Positions 52,601 through 57,359 of a DNA stretch of 64,000 nt are shown here, in pieces. This DNA is from Epiperipatus broadwayi (lineage: Eukaryota > Onychophora > Udeonychophora > Euonychophora > Peripatidae). The stretch spans positions 13,402,258 through 13,466,257 of the forward strand of contig JAQFVV010000013.1 of NCBI GenBank assembly GCA_028023455.1. The letters run 5' to 3'. The notes under the pieces are model-generated. The model had not been told where the DNA came from. It searched no databases and saw only the letters and a list, made by a program, of their open reading frames with translations. A program made the translations under genes and the position numbers. Every line of letters starts with the position of its first letter. Position 1 is the first letter of the stretch.

Positions 52601-54599
52601 ATACTAGAAGTTTTCTTTTTATTTCTATTGGAACTACCATATATTGCAAGATTGGATGTAGAAGATGAGAAAGATATAGTATTTTAGATTTGTTTAATAA
52701 TTTTATTTCTGATGCTAGAATATATGTTGACAAAATTAGAAAAGTCTTATTTTAAAAAGACTTCATATGGTTGGATTTATAAAAGTTTCATCAAAACATA
52801 TTTATGAATATGTAGAGTTATTAATATCATGCTATATGTATTTACATGTTGCATGTCAGTGAAAAGATGATTGGTTCTTTTTCTAAGCTCTACAGCACTA
52901 TTTTTGAATCAGTGCACATGTTTATATAACAACAGTTTAGCTATTTCTCACAAAAATTTTAAGGTGCTAGAATGCCTGGTTCATGAATTACAACATGCAA
53001 TGTGATAATGGGTTTCATATCTCTGTAGAAAACCTATGATGAAACAATGTGCTAACACTAAATTGGATGAAATTGCTACTGAAACATTTGAAAGTGAAGT
53101 TATGAGTCACAAGAATATTGTCAAATGGTTTGTAAGATTTTGTGATGACAGGAAGATCATTGACAACAATCCATAAGTCAGGCACATCAAAAACAATTAA
53201 AACAAAAAAACATGAAAAAAGTTGATGAAAATTTTCAAACTGATCATTATCTATCTGTCAGATTCATTGAGGAATTTTCTAGTATTCCCAAAATTGCTGT
53301 CCATTGAATTTTAATAAAAGATTTCAAAAAAATAGAAGGATGTATCCATGTTTTATGTTACACTTATCGACAATTGTCCAAAAGCACACAAGAAAGGAGT
53401 ATTGCAGAGACACACAAAGAACAACTATGAATCAGGAATTTTTGTCAAACATGTTTCCAATATGAGCCATCAATAAAGTGCCAGAGTGTGGAATGCAGAT
53501 TGCCAGAAGAAGGAAGTCAAAAAATTGTGAATACAGAAGACATTGTTCGTATTTCTTTTTTTTTATTCTAAAGATATTATACATCACAAATACATTTTTG
53601 TGATCAGATCATAAATAATAACTACTATTTAAGTGATTTGAATTATTTGTGGGCCAAAATTTTAGGCAAGCAACCTGAATACTATAAGACTCTTGGTTAT
53701 TGTTGCACAATAACATACTGATTTTCAATACCAAGATTGTAGGTGATTTTTTTTTGGCTTAAAAAAAGCATTTTTTTTAAAATGAAATTTGCTTATTCTG
53801 CTGATTTAGTTTCTGCTGACACTTGGCTATCTCCAAAATTAAAGTTGATCATGAAAGGAGCACAATTCAGAATATCTAGAATCTTATGCCAAAAATTTCA
53901 GAATACGATGCCATTGGAAGATTTCATCAACTTCTTTGAGCAGTTTTACAATTATTTCCAGCTATTTACTGATTCACAAGGAGATTATTTTGAATAGTCA
54001 ATAATAAAAACAAAACGTAAACAATGTTTTATTTCACATTAGACACCTTTTTACTGGTCAACACTATATATATATAAAGTAATATTTTATATATATATAA
54101 AATTTCAGTATATTTAACTTATTATGCATTCAATTTTTTATTAATACTGTTGCTTAGAAAACATAATTTATTTATAAATTATTTCACTTCATATCAAAGT
54201 TGTATAAATAAAATGAGAAAGCACAAATATAGAAAATTTAATTCATCACATAAATTTATATTGCATTGCTGGGTGGGTTAAACATTTATATGAATTTATT
54301 GATTCATCAAGTATTAGCTTCAATAATGGTAAAATTGAAAGAAATATAATTAATATGGTAATGAAAGATTTTTAGAATTTTTTTTTAATGTATATATTAG
54401 AACTATAAAAGCATCATTTTTATTAATTATTTAAATATTTTAACTTTTTTTTTTTTTTTTACAGTCATCCGAAGCATTGAGCTCCATTTATTCACAGAGT
54501 ATTGACAATGATCTTTATAAATTAAGTCTTCAGCTTTTCAGACAGCATAAATCTGGATCTGAGCAAAAACATAAACCAGAAGTTGTTTGCATCTCATAA
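1231..54599 (+). CDS. ZC3H13: ZC3H13 (Xio/Flacc)-like m6A writer subunit, C-terminal half; join of eight exons
   Basis: Joined exons: 1231-1429, 1683-1967, 22004-22092, 22241-22521, 37867-38111, 48484-48705, 48797-49107, 54465-54599. All introns are GT-AG, all phases agree, and the product is 588 residues plus stop, lacking its N-terminus. Order: basic/acidic linker (1-66), Lys/Glu/Arg/Asp-rich charged stretch (about 85-150), acidic patch with SDWSDEEDD (about 170-190), Ser/Arg-rich linker (192-285), acidic segment (286-366), then a conserved C-terminal module. Three blocks identify the family: VDALEVNW followed by a GVSKAFAGTEL block; AALISNIGQYRRALCARRD with IRKQL; and a final DNDLYKLSLQLF. 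These recall the extreme C-terminus of vertebrate ZC3H13. In mammals and flies the protein joins RBM15/Nito to WTAP/Fl(2)d in the nuclear m6A methyltransferase complex. The zinc finger would be encoded upstream. Identification is by recalled family motifs, not alignment. Confidence 0.88.
1683..1967 (+). CDS. ZC3H13: ZC3H13 exon b, charged K/E/R/D-rich segment
   Basis: The acceptor is a long T run plus AG at 1681-1682; the donor is TTG|GTTAGT. Phase is 1 at both ends. About 65 residues alternate Lys/Arg with Glu/Asp in KEKERDKEKDR-type units, interrupted by a single Trp (DREWDKEKD). This is a single-alpha-helix or disordered charged stretch of the kind known in the middle of ZC3H13. The purine-rich coding strand gives pyrimidine-rich open frames on the opposite strand (1679-1960), which are shadows. 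Low-complexity repetition makes the exact length likely to vary between individuals. Confidence 0.85.
4087..4593. repeat. Foldback (long inverted repeat) element, about 0.5 kb
   Basis: Two arms of about 240 bp pair around a centre near 4330. The left arm begins AAAGTTTAAAATTTTAATAA and the right arm ends TTATTAAAATTCTAAACTT. Inner motifs such as TTTGCTATAAACCATG pair with CGTGGTTTATAGCAAA, and ATGCATGAATCTTCCTTG pairs with CAAGGAAGATTCGTGCAT. No transposase is present, so this is a MITE-like or foldback element. The 62-codon open frame inside (4276-4464) is incidental. Confidence 0.8.
4606..4696. repeat. Compound microsatellite (CAT / TTA / AAT / TTTA)
   Basis: Consecutive short tandem runs: CAT, then ATT/TTA, then AAT, then TTTA units. 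It lies immediately beyond the foldback element at 4087-4593 and is likely polymorphic. Confidence 0.9.
8220..12102 (+). repeat. Segmental duplication, copy 1 (interrupted)
   Basis: Homologous to 17400-19262 in the same orientation. Matches begin at a shared 'TTTTACAAA-CAAATAAGCT' and continue through TCTGTTTACATATAC, ACTAAGAAATGTTAAAATC, TTTAAACCAGGGCATATAC and TACCTAATGG near the end. Homology is broken only by the inserted block 8743-10836 and small indels. Divergence looks moderate, suggesting an old duplication or two copies of one long dispersed repeat. Confidence 0.8.
8743..10836. mobile_element. Probable solo LTR (2.1 kb), TG...CA ends, TTAC target duplication
   Basis: The block begins TGTAACAGACT and ends CCCCTTACA, so it has short inverted ends of TGTAA/TTACA with the 5'-TG...CA-3' termini of LTRs. 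It is flanked by TTAC at 8739-8742 and 10837-10840. The duplicated locus at about 17867 has a single TTAC and no insert, which defines the insertion precisely. A 4-bp target duplication fits Ty3/Gypsy-type integration. No gag-pol is seen inside. Open minus-strand frames at 8593-8889 and 9624-10013 cross or lie within it and are not assigned. A non-LTR explanation with the same ends cannot be excluded. Confidence 0.6.
12477..13290 (+). mobile_element. Possible decayed LINE ORF1 (weak)
   Basis: An 80-codon open frame at 12517-12759 is predicted to form a coiled coil (TKFEEQKADCKQLTDEIIKS, then KKIDELNSKMDKWNAKL). Further Lys-rich frames with ELDAKCIIVNRKGEE follow at about 12780 and IDGKYKKNKI at about 13090. 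The order of coiled coil and basic segments loosely resembles ORF1 proteins of L1-like LINEs, but stops and frameshifts are many and no RT follows. Confidence 0.22.
15448..15461 (+). repeat. Target-site duplication, left copy, of hammerhead element
   Basis: TTATGAGTATTTAA, repeated exactly at 16429-16442. Direct repeats of 14 bp bounding an insertion are typical of LINE-type target-primed insertion. Confidence 0.75.
15507..15568 (-). ncRNA. Type I hammerhead ribozyme motif, copy A (core intact)
   Basis: Read on the minus strand: outer stem I GAATATC pairs with GATATTC at the far end. After an asymmetric internal loop, inner stem I CACCTCA pairs with TGGGTTG apart from one mismatch and one G-U. 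The core CTGACGA is at 15550-15544 (CUGANGA). Stem II is TGC/GCA with loop CAGAA, followed by GAAA. Stem III is very short (AC...GT) and ends at the NUH triplet GTC. Cleavage would fall between 15523 and 15522. All invariant core positions are present. A tiny stem III is typical of metazoan hammerheads that may work as dimers. Activity is untested. Confidence 0.72.
15903..15965 (+). ncRNA. Type I hammerhead motif, copy B (core mutated)
   Basis: Same fold as copy A: outer stem I GAATATC/GATATTC, stem II TGC/GCA, then GAAA and GTC. The core reads CTGACAA at 15921-15927, so the invariant G8 is A and self-cleavage is expected to be lost. The predicted site would be after 15948. Confidence 0.68.
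16273..16322 (+). ncRNA. Type I hammerhead motif, copy C (decayed)
   Basis: The core reads CTAACGA at 16278-16284 (invariant G5 changed to A). The 5' strand of outer stem I is deleted, although GATATTC remains at 16316-16322. GAAA and GTC are kept, with the predicted site after 16305. Expected to be inactive. Confidence 0.6.
16429..16442 (+). repeat. Target-site duplication, right copy, of hammerhead element
   Basis: TTATGAGTATTTAA, identical to 15448-15461. Confidence 0.75.
17400..19262 (+). repeat. Segmental duplication, copy 2 (empty site)
   Basis: Second copy of the sequence at 8220-12102. At 17867-17871 it reads TTAC followed directly by TAAGAAATG, without the 2.1-kb block of copy 1, so it preserves the empty insertion site. 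It also carries about 75 bp near 18405-18480 that copy 1 lacks. Confidence 0.8.
22004..22092 (+). CDS. ZC3H13: ZC3H13 exon c, acidic patch
   Basis: This 89-nt exon lies between TTTTTAG and AAT|GTGAGT. It completes the split Gly codon of exon b and ends in phase 0. It encodes a Gly/Asp start and then a strongly acidic block with FSDWSDEEDDILNRDEEN. It is separated from exon b by a 20-kb intron, so the join relies on phase, composition and continuity of protein style. It is followed by an intron of only 148 bp. Confidence 0.85.
22241..22521 (+). CDS. ZC3H13: ZC3H13 exon d, Ser/Arg-rich linker
   Basis: The exon follows CATGTAG and ends AATAG|GTTAGT (phase 0 in, phase 2 out). It encodes a helical start (IALATEREEIDKHS) and then a disordered Ser/Arg-rich stretch with SRSSDGSLSHSSSF, SKISRAKGKEQ and DRSRSTSRHASEERQSR. 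Such RS-like sequence fits a nuclear RNA-processing protein and may be phosphorylated; that role is inferred. The frame-shifted open frame over the same bases (22269-22526) is a shadow. Confidence 0.87.
22710..23852. mobile_element. Non-autonomous pogo/Tigger-like DNA transposon with TA target site
   Basis: The left end reads CACCTGCCTCTCAATTTATG and the right end is the complement of CACCTGGGTCTCGTTTTATG, giving inverted ends of about 23 bp with a few mismatches. Both ends abut TA, the usual target duplication of Tc1/mariner/pogo elements. Subterminal GATAGATAGGTTCC and AAAAATCGCAT-type repeats follow. At 1.14 kb it is too short for a full transposase; one minus-strand frame (23019-23204) is uncharacterised. 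A related end occurs at 63867. Assignment to pogo/Tigger rests on the style of the ends (CTCGTTTTA). Confidence 0.65.
25711..26433. mobile_element. Tandem 337-bp repeat insertion bounded by a 13-bp direct repeat
   Basis: Units at 25721-26058 (338 bp) and 26059-26394 (336 bp) are nearly identical. A 26-bp start of a third unit follows (26395-26420). The array is bounded by ATGAGACAGCTTG at 25711-25723 and 26421-26433, of which at least ATGAGACAGC is outside the repeat unit. Each unit contains an inverted pair GAATGACGTC / GACGTCATTC about 24 bp apart. Unlike the element at 15462, I found no hammerhead core on either strand. The form (2.08 tandem units plus target duplication) suggests insertion of a multimeric transcript. 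Confidence 0.7.
28149..28403. repeat. Foldback MITE, about 255 bp
   Basis: Inverted arms start AAATGATATTAGTCACCAAT on the left and end with the complement (ATTGGTGATTGTTAAATCATTT) on the right. Further in, TTCCAATCTTTC pairs with GAAGATTGGAA, and ATTTTTCAATTCTCAT with ATGAGAATTGAAATTTT near the centre at about 28285. No coding capacity. Confidence 0.75.
29846..32095. mobile_element. Possible solo LTR (2.25 kb), TGTAACGA...TCGTTACA
   Basis: The segment opens TGTAACGATCCGGAG and closes GTGCTCGTTACA, with 8-bp inverted ends and LTR-like TG...CA. It is flanked by ATAT on both sides (29842-29845, 32096-32099), but the surroundings are AT microsatellite, so the target duplication is weak evidence. 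Composition inside is less AT-rich and differs from the intron. TGTAACGA recurs just inside the right end (32070), making a small hairpin with TCGTTACA. No gag-pol frame is visible. A 33-nt A/T homopolymer lies at about 29949-29979. Confidence 0.5.
33757..35427. mobile_element. Unclassified element with about 36-bp inverted ends and internal tandem repeat
   Basis: The left end has GGTAATCATCTGAAATCCAG and then GGCCGCTTGATG from 33761. The right end, 35392-35427, carries the complement (CTTCAAGCGACCATG, then GATTTCAGATGATTACC) with a few mismatches. The interior includes two units of about 353 bp starting at about 34425 and 34778 plus a partial third, each with GGGGTTAAAATAAATT, AACAAAGTATGAAACCCCCC and AATTATTTATCCG. 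No transposase is seen. Superfamily unknown. Confidence 0.5.
34425..35135 (+). repeat. Tandem repeat, about 353-bp units, two copies
   Basis: The unit runs from GGGGTTAAAA through a C run/A run (AAACCCCCCC), TTGTAGAAGCC, ACTTTTTGTTACAATTATTT and TTTCAAAACAATTTTT back to GGGGTTAAAACAAGT. It contains many homopolymers, so copies differ by small indels. It is inside the element at 33757-35427. Confidence 0.75.
37867..38111 (+). CDS. ZC3H13: ZC3H13 exon e, acidic segment
   Basis: The acceptor is TTTACATAG at 37866 and the donor is GATA|GTAAGAT. It enters completing a phase-2 Arg codon and leaves in phase 1. It encodes LLSEKFPDRTSHGDG, a segment with VVEISRHHLFDSEQKS, and an acidic end TISDDEFDPTLDEGLDEEH. 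No domain is recognised. The clustered Ser-Asp-Asp and Glu residues resemble casein-kinase-2 type sites, which is inference only. It is flanked by introns of 15.3 and 10.4 kb. Confidence 0.85.
38383..38485. repeat. Hairpin MITE (103 bp) with TTAA ends
   Basis: Inverted arms of about 32 bp: TTAAAACAGGCAAAACTCTA on the left, the complement of TTAAAACAGGCAAAACGCTC on the right, then CGTATTGCCA/TGGCAATACG, around a small loop. Ends fall in TTAA on both sides, which could be a piggyBac-type target duplication, though the TIR does not begin with the usual CCC. Confidence 0.7.
38752..41648. repeat. Large near-perfect palindrome (2.9 kb, arms about 1.1 kb)
   Basis: The left arm 38752-39852 is the reverse complement of 39885-40935 plus 41556-41648. 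The spacer of about 32 bp (39853-39884) is itself bracketed by GTAAC/GTTAC. The outer edge pairs GTAATATTAAATAT with ATATTTAATATTAC. Landmarks in both arms include GTGCCGAAATTTTGGATCAA, GCTAGTGGCCACAG, GGTCAGCTGAGTATACTC, AGCCGTCC and GTTCTCTTGCTTGT. The right arm holds an extra T-rich block of about 620 bp (40936-41555) that the left arm lacks. Arms differ by scattered substitutions and short indels. No target duplication was found. Its origin (inverted duplication or foldback transposon) is unknown. Confidence 0.85.
39844..40113 (+). pseudogene. Uncharacterised open frame in the right palindrome arm
   Basis: A 90-codon frame without a normal ATG start (it opens at TTG) runs across the palindrome spacer into the right arm. 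Its composition looks protein-like (RGRLLPQAREHININDF, IPDRIRNNTNIATK, LSFLIGRLLTAEIITNLQRF). The left-arm equivalent has a 2-base indel in the stretch after CAAGCAAGAGAACAT that breaks the frame. I do not recognise the protein. It may be a fragment of a transposon gene or simply an accidental frame. Confidence 0.25.
42631..42890. other. GC-richer island of unknown origin
   Basis: About 260 bp stands out from its AT-rich surroundings. Both strands are partly open: plus 42577-42885, minus 42559-42774, the latter giving ANMLVSSNRTGPKSLGNRGQ and RKLSRKQPVEKCIVGSEPK. On the minus strand it is preceded by AATTGCAG and followed by AAAG|GTGAAT, which resemble splice sites, but there is no partner exon. 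It could be a fragment of a SINE, an LTR or a captured exon; I do not recognise it. Confidence 0.3.
43220..43600 (+). mobile_element. Decayed LINE fragment, RT C-terminal part (weak)
   Basis: Conceptual translation with stops gives a block with VCLGS, NGSNIKDMEHQLKWLYKLLK and GNIFTLDDKRL. This resembles the region after the LINE RT palm, where a 'YLGS-I--DG---D-E---RI--A---F' pattern is usual. Many stops; family not assignable. Confidence 0.3.
45700..47420 (+). mobile_element. Decayed LINE reverse transcriptase remnant
   Basis: In-frame fragments with stops read in the usual order: VQSDFRKRHS (about 46785, the 'QAGFRKGR' block), then FEKAREWAREVYMCYIVYTA (about 46835-46895, the 'EKAREFNRPLYMCFIDYSKAFD' block with the catalytic Asp lost), then VDNFCFLDQITH (47235-47270, the 'VD-F-YLGS-I' block). 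Sequence from about 45700 has Lys-rich frames that may be the linker before the RT. Not functional. The order and spacing fit a non-LTR retrotransposon; the clade is not determined. Confidence 0.55.
47931..48176 (+). repeat. Direct tandem duplication, 130-bp unit
   Basis: TGCATCTGATT-ATTCAAGGTG begins the unit at 47931 and again at 48061, each ending with TAGTCACAAATCTAAAAGTTA. The second copy lacks about 15 bp near its end. The copies are very similar, so the duplication is recent. It lies about 300 bp upstream of exon f. Confidence 0.9.
48484..48705 (+). CDS. ZC3H13: ZC3H13 exon f, first conserved C-terminal block
   Basis: The exon follows TTCTTTTAG and ends AAATG|GTAATT, phase 1 at both ends. 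It encodes IVDALEVNWTSLIKDY, then PGSALKRFTTANILSRIG and VSKAFAGTELMEKIQKVC. The VDALEV-W motif, the 'PG-A-L-FT--- (I/V)-L-R(I/V)G(I/V)SK--AGTEL' pattern and the following helix are the strongest family signature in the window and match my recollection of vertebrate ZC3H13 C-termini. The region is predicted helical and folded, unlike the disordered exons upstream. Confidence 0.92.
48797..49107 (+). CDS. ZC3H13: ZC3H13 exon g, second conserved C-terminal block
   Basis: This exon is separated from exon f by an intron of only 91 bp. The acceptor is CATATTTTTAG and the donor GATAAG|GTAAAA (phase 1 in, phase 0 out). The first half is a variable acidic/Lys-rich linker (VVKVEAGLGEIKSGE to SSDSSDSLPPAK). 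The second half is conserved: FKHDIAAFHASAVKRKQERA, then ALISNIGQYRRALCARRDLW and IRKQLCRITDK. Vertebrate ZC3H13 has an equivalent SNLG...LC-RRD--IRKQL stretch. Overlapping open frames here (48768-49100 minus, 48845-49111 plus) are shadows. Confidence 0.92.
49470..49550 (-). repeat. Possible tRNA-derived SINE head
   Basis: On the minus strand, GGGTTCAAATCCC matches the tRNA B box (GGTTCRAATCC) within CTGGGTTCAAATCCCTC. About 35-40 nt upstream, ATAGAATAGAGTGG loosely resembles an A box (TRGCNNAGTGG). Spacing fits RNA polymerase III promoters. No cloverleaf acceptor stem was confirmed, so this is not called a tRNA gene. Confidence 0.35.
50127..50322. repeat. Foldback element, about 75-bp arms
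   Basis: The left arm, with AAAATACACAAAGATAC then TTTTTATTACTGAATTATTA and ATAAATCCACTTC, is matched by the complement on the right (GAGGAAGTTTATTTATTAAT, then AATTCAATAATAAAAAC). Spacer of about 50 bp. Confidence 0.6.
51640..52220 (+). mobile_element. Decayed LINE reverse transcriptase (Jockey/CR1-like style)
   Basis: RT blocks appear in order. ENYRLIYLLSSFSKMIK is at 51690-51740 (family pattern NYRPISLLS-FSK). INIDFSKAFDTVNY is at about 51820-51866, with the catalytic Asp in DFSKAFD. GGIQQDFVLGPIIYHY is at about 51970-52018 (family GVPQGSVLGPLLF). WFNDNYLCINT is at about 52090-52125 (W---N-L-LN). The YADD block is missing, and stops and frameshifts are present, so it is a relic. The motif wording is typical of the Jockey/CR1/L2 group. 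Confidence 0.7.
53035..54000 (+). mobile_element. Decayed mariner-type transposase
   Basis: The N-terminal part at 53040-53170 reads SHKNIVKWFVRFCDDRKIID (mariner helix-turn-helix pattern VFKWFKRF-DGR-SVED). At 53221-53330 VDENFQTDHYLSVRFIEEFS then SIPKIAVH*ILIKDF matches the second HTH (V-DRRLTI--IAEEL-IPKSTVH-IL-EDL). The C-terminus at 53785-53997 reads SADLVSADTWLSPKLKL, KGAQF and a final SQGDYFE (mariner: SPDLAPSDY-LFPKLK--LKG--F ... G-YFEG). The middle, with the first catalytic Asp residues, is scrambled; stops and frameshifts are many. No terminal inverted repeats were identified. Confidence 0.7.
54465..54599 (+). CDS. ZC3H13: ZC3H13 terminal exon with stop codon
   Basis: It follows an unusually long T run and ACAG at 54461-54464. 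It opens in phase 0 and ends in TAA at 54597-54599. It encodes 44 residues: SSEALSSIYSQSIDNDLYKL, SLQLFRQHKSGSEQK and a short basic tail ending VVCIS. The DN-LYKLSLQLF helix and the short C-terminal tail ending in CIS (recalled as CVS in vertebrates) support this as the true terminus of the family. Confidence 0.88.
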   Translation, partial: SSEALSSIYSQSIDNDLYKLSLQLFRQHKSGSEQKHKPEVVCIS

Positions 54600-54930
54600 T
54601 TTAAATGTTAAGATGAAGATTCTGAATGAGTTTACACTGGTAATTCATAGAAGGAACAGTTATAGAATTAATTTTTTTTTAAACAAGAATATTATTATAT
54701 TGCTAAAATTACAGTATACAGAGATAGCAATAAATATGAATTAACAAAAAAAAAATTTAAATAAATAAAAAAAAGAGATGAATGATAATGAATAAGAAAT
54801 ATCACTGTTAAAAAAAATTGAATTGCAGAATTAACATTGTTCTGTAACATTAGCATTGGTTCAATCTATATATTTTTTAATTTAAATCTTTTTTTTTTTT
54901 AAAATTTATTATTAAACAGTTTAAATAAAT
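54600..54930 (+). other. Probable 3' UTR of the ZC3H13-like gene
   Basis: AT-rich non-coding sequence directly after the stop. Candidate AATAAA polyadenylation signals lie at 54729-54734, 54760-54765 (with an overlapping copy at 54764-54769) and 54924-54929. The real cleavage site cannot be chosen from sequence alone because AATAAA is frequent in such AT-rich DNA. Confidence 0.4.
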
Positions 54931-57359
54931 AAGTGAAATATTATTTGTGAGAATTTCCTCCAGTGTAAATACATTTAAAGCTTGTCTTCTCTATGGGAAA
55001 GTTTTTCTTGAAACTTTAGAAGCTGTTTTTGCTTCATGACTTATTTGCAAAAACTGACTGGCTGAGAAAGTAAAAACTTAGTTAATTTGAAAAAAAAATT
55101 TATTTGTGCAAATCTCCGATCTTGTTTGCAACAATTGTTTCTATTTTTTTTTTTTATAAATTAATTTTTTTTGTTGATCTTACTTGTGTATGTCTCAATG
55201 CTGTATTGTTTTTATTTTTTTGCTATATACAGTGTATATCAAATCAACAAGATGTGTTTTAAGTTTTTTAATAGTTTGTTTAGTGGTTGTAATTAAAGGA
55301 TACTATGTTATCCTTATGTATTAGTTAATTAAAGCATCTGAAAATCACTTTGCGAATTTGTTGTTACTTTTATATTTTAGATTAAGTTATTAGCATAAAA
55401 GTATGAATAATTAGTAATGCTGATAAATAATATGTTATTTAACTTCACAAGATAACTTGAGGTAATTAGGCAATAAGATATTATAACCAAAGCAATTGTA
55501 GATCACCATTGTTTTCCACCCTTCAAAACTTTTTACTCTAGTTTTTTGATATGTATAATTATATTTAAAATTCTAATAATTTTAACAAGCCCATAAATAA
55601 CTTATAGTTTATAAAATATGATTTTTTTGGGAATCTGGCTTATGAATTATCATAGTAATGTTCTTGGGCTTGTTTGAATGATGAATAGAGCTACGTATTA
55701 AAATTTTATGATTATCTTTTGAACATTTAAATGCATTAAATGGGATATAGAATCTTCAAATTGTATAAATTAGAACTTATGGGTTTTTATTAAACTTTGC
55801 AATTAAAATGTATTAAACTATATCATTATCATTTTCAACCATTATTGATTTACTCTAAAATGTAGATCTTTCCAAGTTTAATCCAGTTTCTCTCAATCTC
55901 TAACCTCTCTTCTACCCATCATTCTAGCGCACTTTCTTATTTCGTCTACTCATCTCACATGTGGTCTCTTTCTAGATCTTTTATGATCTCTTAGCAATCC
56001 AGTTTAAAATTTCAAATGTCCATCTAATATATCTCTTTTAGCAATAAATTCATCCCAGATGATCGAGCAAAGAGTTCCAGGATCTTAATTTGAACGATTA
56101 TTTATTTTACACATATAACGAAAACAAGTTAAGTTGATAGCTTCTACTCAATGAATTATATCCTTTATTATTACAGCATTTATGAAGGTGGCGTAAAGAA
56201 TAAAGAAAATAAATTTTTTAATCTTTTATTAATTTTTTAAATCAACTAAATTTAATATTCATTTAGTTATTTTGAAGTTGTTTACAAGAATACCTGAGTT
56301 TGGTAATTATAAAATAAATTTAAAAAAAAAAAAAGTTTCAACTGGTGATACATGATTAATTTATCTTTAAACAGAAAAGGAAAATCTTTTAGAAACAAAT
56401 GAGGGAAGTTGGATAAAAAAAAAATCTTTTAACAGTTTAGCATTCTATTTAATTACTTAATTGTAATTTTTTTAAAAGGGGATAAATTTTTAAAAAATAA
56501 AACTTACAAATAATTACTAACCTGTGTTGACTATTTGTGTGTTATCACCAACAAGTTGTTAAAATCTAGCATACCTATACATTTTAAATAGGTTTGCTAT
56601 TCATATTTGATGACCTGATGTATTGGATTGAATGAAAATAGCAAAAGTAGAACAAGAATAAAGACAATACGTTTTCCCCAAGTGTTTATATATACACTTT
56701 TATTTCAAAAGGCACTTGGGAAATGTTAATTGAGATTTTTATAGATCGTATAAGTAAGATCTTTCTTTAATGGAAGTTAAAAATCTTCCATTTGTTATAA
56801 ATTGATAAAAATTTTAGCAAAAGTGCTTTTGTATGCGAATTTGTCCTTTGGTAAATTAGATGTGTATTAATTAACACTTTTAAAGGAAGAAAAAATATGT
56901 TTTCTACAAATATCCCAAAAGCATATATTTATTTGTTTTATTGATTTATCTTATTTTAAATCTCATGTCATATACACATTATGAATTAAGCTGTATTTAA
57001 ATAAGTCTTAAAAATTTTTCCTCCCAATTTTAAATAAAAGAAAGCCAACTAATTAAGCAAACTTTAATATCATTTTTTTGTTGTTGTTACCAGACTAATC
57101 TGTCAATAAAGATTTCGTTTTTTTTAAAGAACATGCATTTCAGTTCAAAGTTTACATTTGCAATTTAAAAAACAGGTTTTTATAAACAGAATTTTATTCT
57201 TAAAAGACAAAAATATATACATGCATCAAATACAATATTATTTTATTTTTAAGAAGCAAATATATATATATATGTCAATTATTAACTGGAAGCTATCATA
57301 ATAAGTATTTTTTATCAATCTGTACAATAATATATATAAATACATTTTTTAACTTATAG
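54931..57359. other. AT-rich 3' flank, no gene seen
   Basis: Apart from the weak LINE piece at 55860-56060, only AT-rich sequence with homopolymers is visible. Some of it may be extended 3' UTR. Confidence 0.6.
55860..56060 (-). mobile_element. Possible LINE 3'-terminal coding fragment (weak)
   Basis: On the minus strand, a translation with one stop gives DHKRSRKRPHVR and VDEIRKCARM, resembling the 'R-RGRP--RW-DEI' tail found at the C-terminus of many LINE proteins. It is only about 200 bp and highly decayed. Confidence 0.3.

Larger units (their letters stand above)
49108..54464 (+). other. Intron 7 of ZC3H13-like gene (5.4 kb)
   Basis: GT at 49108, AG at 54463-54464. It contains a possible tRNA-like SINE, a foldback, a LINE remnant and a mariner remnant (listed separately). 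A segment at about 49185-49265 recurs in diverged form at about 49800-49860 (shared feature: AAGCTA-TATAA-CTAATAATT), indicating an old local or dispersed duplication. Confidence 0.8.
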
